The notes under the pieces were generated by a model, which had not been told where the DNA came from, searched no databases, and saw only the letters and a list, made by a program, of their open reading frames with translations. A program made the position numbers and the translations under genes. A stretch of 64,000 nucleotides of DNA from Rhynchonema sp. JSB1_4 (lineage: Eukaryota > Nematoda > Chromadorea > Monhysterida > Xyalidae). Position 1 is the first letter of the stretch, and the number at the start of each line of letters is the position of its first letter. Location of the stretch: NCBI GenBank assembly GCA_030248065.1, contig JASAMV010003928.1:1-64000 (forward strand), in the 5' to 3' direction. Below are positions 60,301 to 64,000 of the stretch, one piece after another.

Positions 60301-63194
60301 GGATTCCGGAAGCGGGATCTTTGTTGGGGTCAGGGGAGGGGTCTCGTCGGCCATTTGCACTTCACAAACATAATTCAGCAGCCACTTTTCATCTTCCTTT
60401 ATTTCTTTCTTCAAACTCTTTTCTTTTCTGTCCTCAAAATCACAATCCCTGATGGCCGCAAGGGAGGGATCAAGCCATGGGCGTTTGGCACTGAGGGGTT
60501 CATCGCACGCCATGGCCAATTTGGTGGCATGACACACTGGCCACATCACGTATTGAAGTTTGGCTTCAACGAAAAACGCGTAGATCGTCTTATGGGCACC
60601 TTTCATGTACTTCGCCTCAGACCCATGCACATACGGCCACAAATTGAAATCGAAAAACTCGGCTGCCTGGCCTTCCCATCGGTCATTCCAACATCGACGC
60701 AACACGCACAGGATTTCGTGCACCAAATTTGTCGGCGTCACGTCTTCTTCTGGCACGGCAACACACTTCTTTTTCACTTCTTTCACCATCGACAAAACGT
60801 CGTTTCGATTGTATTTCACATATTCATCTTCTTTCTTCACACCATCTAACTTTGCGCGATACGAATACTCTTCTTGCTCTTCATCTTCTTTTTTCTCATT
60901 GTTCTCGGAAAAGCAATTTTTCAACGTTCCAATGTCCACCAACAGCAAACTCATTGTTGGGCCACGCGCTTGGTGCGAGGGTGTCACGAGGACTACCCTG
61001 CAGGTTACCACCAGTCGACGCAAATTAGATGCTGCTTTTATCCGGTGTGAAATACAGAATGAATCATACGATATCGATCGGTCCTAGATACGGAATATGG
61101 AATATTCCCACTATATGTACGTATGTTTATGTCTGGTACATATGCGGAGGAGTGGATGGATATGAGAAAAAGACAACAATAAACAAAAGAAAATGATGAC
61201 CAGTACGGTTCAGTCTTGAGTTGGTCGTTTTAACGCAAAAATCTGTTGTTTTGATTTTTGTCCCACATATTCCAGTTAAGAGAAAATCAGTATTTTGATG
61301 CACCGCGGCCGCGCAAGCAACTTTCCTAACAATGGTCGAAATTGGTAATGTTTGGAAATCTCAGAGGGTCTCGATCCTAAACTAAAAAGATAGGACAAAC
61401 CGGACCTGGCTACATATGCCATGTTCGATGTCAGCTACAAGTGAAAAAAGAGAAAAACAAGTTTTTTTATGAAAAGAAAGAGGAAACGGTATACGAACCC
61501 CATCGGCTGTGAATTTTACGGCCGGTCGTTGCAAATCAAATTGTTCGCCCATTGGCGCGCCCAAAAGTTCCGGCATAATTGTTTGCAGTTGACTGCCGAC
61601 CTGAAAACCACTGTCTGATCCCACCGTGTTTCAATGGACAATACCAACATTTGGACCGGGGCGCGGATGCGCACAGAACTGGTCATATTCCCTTCGGACT
61701 GTTGTTTGTGAAAGATTTGACGCGCCGTTTCCATGAAAAGTTGGGAAACATTATTACCCTGGTCGAAAATTGATTTTCGCATCAACTCTATCGCAAAAAG
61801 CACCGTGTCCAGACCAAGTTTGACAAATCCCGCCTCCCTATTCTGCCTAAGGTTGATATTTGATATTGATACAATGGCCGCAAGTCAAATGTGCCTGAAT
61901 AATCAAGGCAAGTTCAAGCCAACCAGTCGACACGTTAGATCTTTGCTGAACGCGATGAAGAACGGAAACATGTGCAGGAACACACCGCTGTCCACTGGCA
62001 TGTATTCATTCAACGATGACGACTGCTCGCGCAGTTTACGATCCACTGTAAAGGTGGTTGGCTGATGTTTCACAACATAAAACACCCGAAGAACGTACAT
62101 AGACAAACACCACCAAGCTTGTCACCGACCTTTTGGTCTGGTCACAGCAACTGAATGGCCTTTACCAATCAGGCTATATATGTATGCGTACGCGACTGTA
62201 AAGGGCCAAGGTATTGGTCGCACAATGATCATATATGTAAGAATTCATCAAATCAATCCTGATTTTCACGTTCAGTCATTCCTAACCACTGTGCTATCTG
62301 TGATTGTCACAAAACATTTTCATCTGAAAATAATCTAGCAGAGAACCCACGTTTGCTGCGGATCTGAAACATTTTGCATTAGTGTGTTATTGCGCAACGC
62401 AACGTCATTGCCCCGTCATTTTCCTGCTTCCCGATTCAGGAAAAAAATTTGACCAAAACTTATAAAGTCATTGTGCGACCAATAACAACTTGCCAACTGC
62501 GGCGAACCTGTGATGGCCGAGTTATCGAATCGCACGCCAATCGACACAAATTGGAAGCTGCCCTTTTCGTCTTTTTTCAGCAGCTGCAAAATGAAAGTGC
62601 AAAAGTTTTGTATTATAATTTTTTGTAGTTTTGTACATTCTGTAATTAAATTTTCGCACACCCATGTGTGAAACACTCGCCGATATACATACGTGTACAG
62701 TCTGCGCTCTTCATAATGAGTCCACTGGGACCCGAATGGTTGTTAACCGAGACCCCAATCTTCGCGATAGTGTGGTTTATGAAGGTTATCGATTGATTGT
62801 GGACAAAACTGACGCTCAATGTGCATTGGGATACCAGGGGCTGACCAGATGGGGGTCGACTGTCTATAGATACATACATAGTGTCCACGCTCTTGATTCT
62901 TGACCCGGGACACCTTAGAGGCTTAGTGTAATCGGCAGACGTTGGATCAAATTGGCGTCAAAAAATATGCACCACAGAGAGAGGTTCCGCTGTTAACAGT
63001 ACCACTAGGTATAGAGAGGGTCGTCTCCAGGCACCTGCATTTTGATGTGCTGTCCATATAGCAGTCGGGCAATCTCAATCAGCTGTCCCATCACGTACGC
63101 AATGTAACCGCGTCGACGTGTGCGATAGTGCAGCACGACACTCGATGATGTTTCACGGCTGGTGAAAAACGACGGCGGCTTGATTTTCGGGTAA
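48342..63194 (-). CDS. Atypical soluble guanylyl cyclase, 18 exons, 5' end beyond window
   Basis: Exons downward: 63194-63035, 62583-62494, 62061-61924, 61600-61499, 59771-59639, 59040-58931, 58340-58211, 57956-57777, 57253-57140, 56345-56193, 55711-55565, 53576-53478, 51372-51259, 50746-50661, 50224-50104, 49872-49774, 49340-49305, 49142-48342. Phases fit everywhere except 58931/58340, where a small exon or other donor is missing. Domain order is H-NOX end, PAS/H-NOBA, signalling helix, cyclase, tail: the architecture of heme-regulated cyclases that bind NO or O2. The long tail and residues point to the atypical group (fly Gyc-88E, nematode GCY-31 to -37) and not to vertebrate alpha1/beta1. 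The product would make cGMP with a partner subunit in the cytosol. The visible part encodes about 930 residues. Introns hold many mobile elements. Confidence 0.85.
49353..49699. mobile_element. TATAGTCCAGCCACGTG MITE, 347 bp
   Basis: TATAGTCCAGCCACGTGCTC at the left and GAGTTCGTGGTTGGACTAT at the right, with CAAACAAAAGAAAGAGATTGG inside. Its left end lies 12 bases from the acceptor of exon 49340-49305, so the polypyrimidine region of that intron is element sequence. The subterminal part resembles the 3198-3529 family. Confidence 0.8.
51798..53260. mobile_element. Nest of four MITEs in a cyclase intron
   Basis: In order: an AACACGAGCCCGATTTCGG palindrome (51798 on), broken near its right end by a hAT-like element (51969-52745), then a palindrome 52775-53063 (GCAGTCTACGGGAGGTTGTC arms of about 48 bp), then an intact AACACGAGCCCGATTTCG palindrome 53066-53260. 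Confidence 0.8.
51969..52745. mobile_element. hAT-like MITE inserted in a MITE, TSD GTTGGGGT/GTTGGAGT
   Basis: CAGGGTTGGATTAAAA...TTTTAATCCAACCCTG, 777 bp. The flanks at 51961-51968 and 52746-52753 agree at 7 of 8. Removing it restores the GCTCGTGTTGGxGTAGT end of the host palindrome. Confidence 0.85.
53478..57956 (-). CDS. Guanylyl cyclase: coiled coil and catalytic domain
   Basis: Begins with the helix [19 protein letters not shown]. The GTP-selecting residues are present (Glu in KVETIGE, Cys in RFCLFGDT) and so are the catalytic Asn and Arg ([10 protein letters not shown]). The first metal-binding Asp of FSDIVGF is Lys here (FVKVCDF, across the 57777/57253 splice), and the second (TIGDAY) is Glu (TIGESY). 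In class III cyclases both Asp bind the two metal ions, so this chain may not supply the metal site itself. Confidence 0.85.
53679..54009. mobile_element. TA-flanked palindromic MITE, copy 2 (331 bp)
   Basis: TATAGTCCGTCCACCAGCTC...GAGCTGGTGGACGGACTATA; same family and length as 3198-3529. Confidence 0.85.
54565..54647 (+). tRNA. tRNA-like gene with non-canonical anticodon arm
   Basis: A seven-pair acceptor (GTTCCCG/CGGGAGC with G-T), D arm GCTC/GAGC, perfect T arm (GGAGG TTCGAGT CCTTC), A box TAGCTCAGTTGG and B box GGTTCGAGTCC. The anticodon region is 10 nt too long. Reading a 10-nt intron gives loop CTGTC... (anticodon GTC?) over a weak stem. It could be an intron-bearing tRNA, a class II tRNA or a young pseudogene. 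Confidence 0.6.
54960..55244. mobile_element. GGGCTCC palindromic MITE
   Basis: GGGCTCCATCAGATAGACCC and its inverse, with CCCGAAACCCGAAAC and AACATTTTCGA arms. The inversion continues outward through TAACAAATAGTGTT. A partial copy lies just left at 54797-54955. Confidence 0.8.
55322..55533. mobile_element. GACCATACCG palindromic MITE
   Basis: GACCATACCGTCAGC and GGTATGGTC ends, arms with AAATGTTTCAGGTTGCTGTA and CCACGTC. It starts directly after the TTA that ends the preceding element and is followed by TAA. Confidence 0.75.
56525..56822. mobile_element. Inverted-repeat element with GCGGAAT units
   Basis: TGCGAGTGGATAAATGCGGAA at the left and TTCCGCATTTATCTAATCGCA at the right; CCTTTGCGGAAT and ATTCCGCAAAGG face each other nearer the centre. 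Confidence 0.7.
58211..62583 (-). CDS. Guanylyl cyclase: PAS/H-NOBA dimerisation region
   Basis: Six exons give in order [82 protein letters not shown] and [17 protein letters not shown], all standard H-NOBA landmarks. The exon ending at 62494 is in phase only if a GC-AG donor (TTG/GCAAGT) is used. The intron 61498-59772 contains an LTR-like element. Confidence 0.8.
58485..58550 (+). tRNA. tRNA-derived fragment lacking an anticodon arm
   Basis: D arm (GCTT...GAGC) and a perfect T arm (CTGGG TTCAAGC CCCAG) are present, but only 13 nt separate them, so the anticodon arm is deleted; the acceptor pairs at about 5 of 7. Antisense in a cyclase intron. A pseudogene or SINE head. Confidence 0.4.
59405..59576. 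mobile_element. TTCAGGCCCGG family, copy 3 (cyclase intron)
   Basis: GCGACTTTTCAGACCCGG...GGGACTGAACCGTCAC, containing CGATTCAGGCCCGC and GGGCCTGAATTG. It lies 63 bases from the donor of exon 59771-59639. Confidence 0.7.
59780..61112 (-). mobile_element. LTR-like (TRIM or TR-GAG-type) retroelement with one ORF
   Basis: 100-bp direct repeats at 59780-59879 and 61013-61112 differ at one base. Each repeat starts AGT and ends ACT, and ATAT flanks both sides (59776-59779, 61113-61116), a possible 4-bp TSD. On the minus strand the upstream repeat is followed at the junction by TGGTGGTAACC (primer-binding-site-like) and the downstream repeat is preceded by the purine tract GGCGGGGGAAGG. The repeat has a TATA-like GGATAAAAGC. 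The interior is 1133 bp. No reverse transcriptase, integrase or protease. It lies in the cyclase intron 61498-59772, its end 8 bases from the acceptor. Confidence 0.7.
59941..60954 (-). CDS. 337-residue ORF of the LTR-like element, unknown function
   Basis: First ATG at 60954, stop TAG at 59941; the frame is open further upstream into the repeat. The product is highly charged: an acidic patch near residues 15-28 ([14 protein letters not shown]), a mixed helical-looking middle with several Trp and Cys ([22 protein letters not shown]), a Pro/Thr hinge ([14 protein letters not shown]), then a basic stretch near residues 235-275 ([20 protein letters not shown]) and a short hydrophobic-acidic end. 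There is no zinc knuckle, protease or polymerase motif. A Gag-like capsid role would fit the element and the basic tail, but I cannot show it; a captured host cDNA is the alternative. Confidence 0.6.
   Translation of the reverse strand: MSLLLVDIGTLKNCFSENNEKKEDEEQEEYSYRAKLDGVKKEDEYVKYNRNDVLSMVKEVKKKCVAVPEEDVTPTNLVHEILCVLRRCWNDRWEGQAAEFFDFNLWPYVHGSEAKYMKGAHKTIYAFFVEAKLQYVMWPVCHATKLAMACDEPLSAKRPWLDPSLAAIRDCDFEDRKEKSLKKEIKEDEKWLLNYVCEVQMADETPPLTPTKIPLPESRPKSSRVPEEPSPKYIKCPKKRPCIPISSRPRRRMKHRKGRQQKKKRRPRQKTNVCRRVDRPRATNYVGRVVIRLNGQDKMEWAQRVILAVDNDSVANDDRSLMVDGHEDAVCESNKTI
62213..62483. mobile_element. Decayed 271-bp relative of the 13589-13860 MITE
   Basis: ATTGGTCGCACAATG and CATTGTGCGACCAAT ends, TCCTG and ATTCAGG blocks kept, interior diverged. 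The right end lies about 10 bases from the cyclase donor at 62494/62493. Confidence 0.75.
63035..63194 (-). CDS. Guanylyl cyclase: C-terminal part of the H-NOX heme domain
   Basis: The segment [12 protein letters not shown]...[20 protein letters not shown] matches the end of H-NOX domains. The heme-propionate motif Y-x-S-x-R appears as Y-R-T-R-R, a conservative Ser-to-Thr change. The proximal His would be in an upstream exon outside the window. Confidence 0.85.
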
Positions 63195-64000
63195 CTGCAA
63201 TCAATAATTGACGTTCTTATGGCTAATTTGTTACATAAACTCATGCGTTGCACGTGCTAGGATTCTGATCGTTTGCACGGACCATATTGCAACTGTGGTC
63301 ACCCAAGCGCCAACTTTTAGTCATTTTGAGGCAGCGGAGTTGGACCGTTTGAAGCCTGTCCTGCGGGATATTAGGGAAGTTGTTAGGGCAAATGAGTTTT
63401 GTACCTAAGTGCGGTCATAGTGGGCTGCGGGTCCATCTTATACGCAAATCCTGAATTCGACCCCATTGGCCACCTTCACAGGAGCAGGATTTACCAGGCA
63501 CAGCACTTCTTAAAATACGGCCATTTCACTAATCTGTGTTGTTGATATTGTCGTAGCAATCACGCTGGCTCCAGATGTGTATTTGTCCCATCTCTTCTGT
63601 ATGGGTCAAAAAGTTACTTTTTGAGACCCAGGGTGCCTAAGGCCTTGGCAATCACTCTAGTTGAGCAAATTTGTTATTTCACACACTTGTTATTGATGAT
63701 GATGTGATGATTATGGTTCTCAAACAGGAAAAAAGTCGGTATTTTAGGGAGTGGATTTCCGGAGCTTGCGGCACCGCGCCGCTGCACTGGGAACAAACTC
63801 CGGTGATGCCGCGGTGGGCGCTCGTCCACCGCGGTCTCCGTTTTCGAGAGAGCCAAAAGCGCGCGTTCCACTGCCGCTGGGAACAAGCTTTGAATGTATG
63901 GAGGTCAGTGTCCCGTCAGCCACACACTCAGCTGCGTGCGTGTGCGCAAGCACACGCTAATTTATACATTTGGCACTGAACTAAAACTCCGTTTTTTTCA
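63195..64000. other. Right edge: intron or upstream sequence of the cyclase gene
   Basis: No further H-NOX exon could be read in these 800 bases; the rest of the domain should be to the right of the window. Confidence 0.4.

Noticed and set aside
60355..61087. Plus-strand frames of 100-164 codons across the LTR-like element
   Set aside because: Shadows of the minus-strand 337-codon ORF; they cross the repeat boundary and have no codon-like pattern.
61601..61860. Open frame on the minus strand in a cyclase intron ([17 protein letters not shown] onward)
   Set aside because: The flanking exons join in phase without it, and its text partly matches the inverse-repeat core GACCAGxGTAA...ACTCTATC of a MITE family, so it is probably chance.

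Overview
The window is animal (metazoan) nuclear DNA, probably from an invertebrate. The genes are split into short exons, the splice acceptors are mostly of the TTTCAG type, and exon phases match across introns. Introns and intergenic DNA are filled with palindromic, non-autonomous DNA transposons. I cannot name the phylum. Short degenerate arrays of a TTAGGC-like hexamer are present, and TTAGGC is the nematode telomere unit, but this is only a hint.

Layout, left to right. (1) 251-8873 (+): the 3' part of a C-type-lectin-domain gene with a Thr-rich stalk; its 6.3-kb second intron is a nest of inverted-repeat elements. (2) 8.9-21.2 kb: no convincing gene. This stretch holds palindromic MITEs, hAT-like insertions with exact 8-bp target-site duplications, CCAATA-type and GGCCCG-type simple repeats, and an inverted pair of short spaced arrays. 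(3) 21196-21709 (+): the last exon of a Jagunal homologue. (4) 31300-23662 (-): a gene of at least 15 exons with ankyrin repeats, one repeat per exon, resembling Diversin/ANKRD6 (Diego). (5) 36.6-37.6 kb (-): an EF-hand exon and an unassigned open reading frame. (6) 39869-41909 (+): a two-exon gene resembling GFRP, the feedback regulator of GTP cyclohydrolase I. (7) 45918-44231 (-): five exons of an astacin-type zinc metalloprotease with an intact active site. (8) 63194-48342 (-): eighteen exons of an atypical soluble guanylyl cyclase (end of H-NOX, then PAS/H-NOBA, coiled coil, cyclase domain and a long Lys/Ser/Arg-rich tail). Its 5' end lies beyond the right edge.

The most unusual items are these. 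A 1.33-kb LTR-like element sits in an intron of the cyclase gene, with 100-bp direct repeats that are 99% identical, a purine tract, a possible primer-binding site and a single 337-codon ORF that I do not recognise. The cyclase has lost its first metal-binding Asp (Lys instead), and the second is Glu. Three mobile elements end within about 5-12 bases of splice sites of that gene. A perfect 38-bp palindrome looks like the smallest possible hAT-type MITE, being two terminal repeats and nothing else.

The genes do not form one operon-like unit. A GFRP-like gene (tetrahydrobiopterin supply, hence nitric oxide synthase) lies about 6 kb from a guanylyl cyclase gene (a possible nitric oxide or oxygen sensor). 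That is suggestive, but it may be coincidence.
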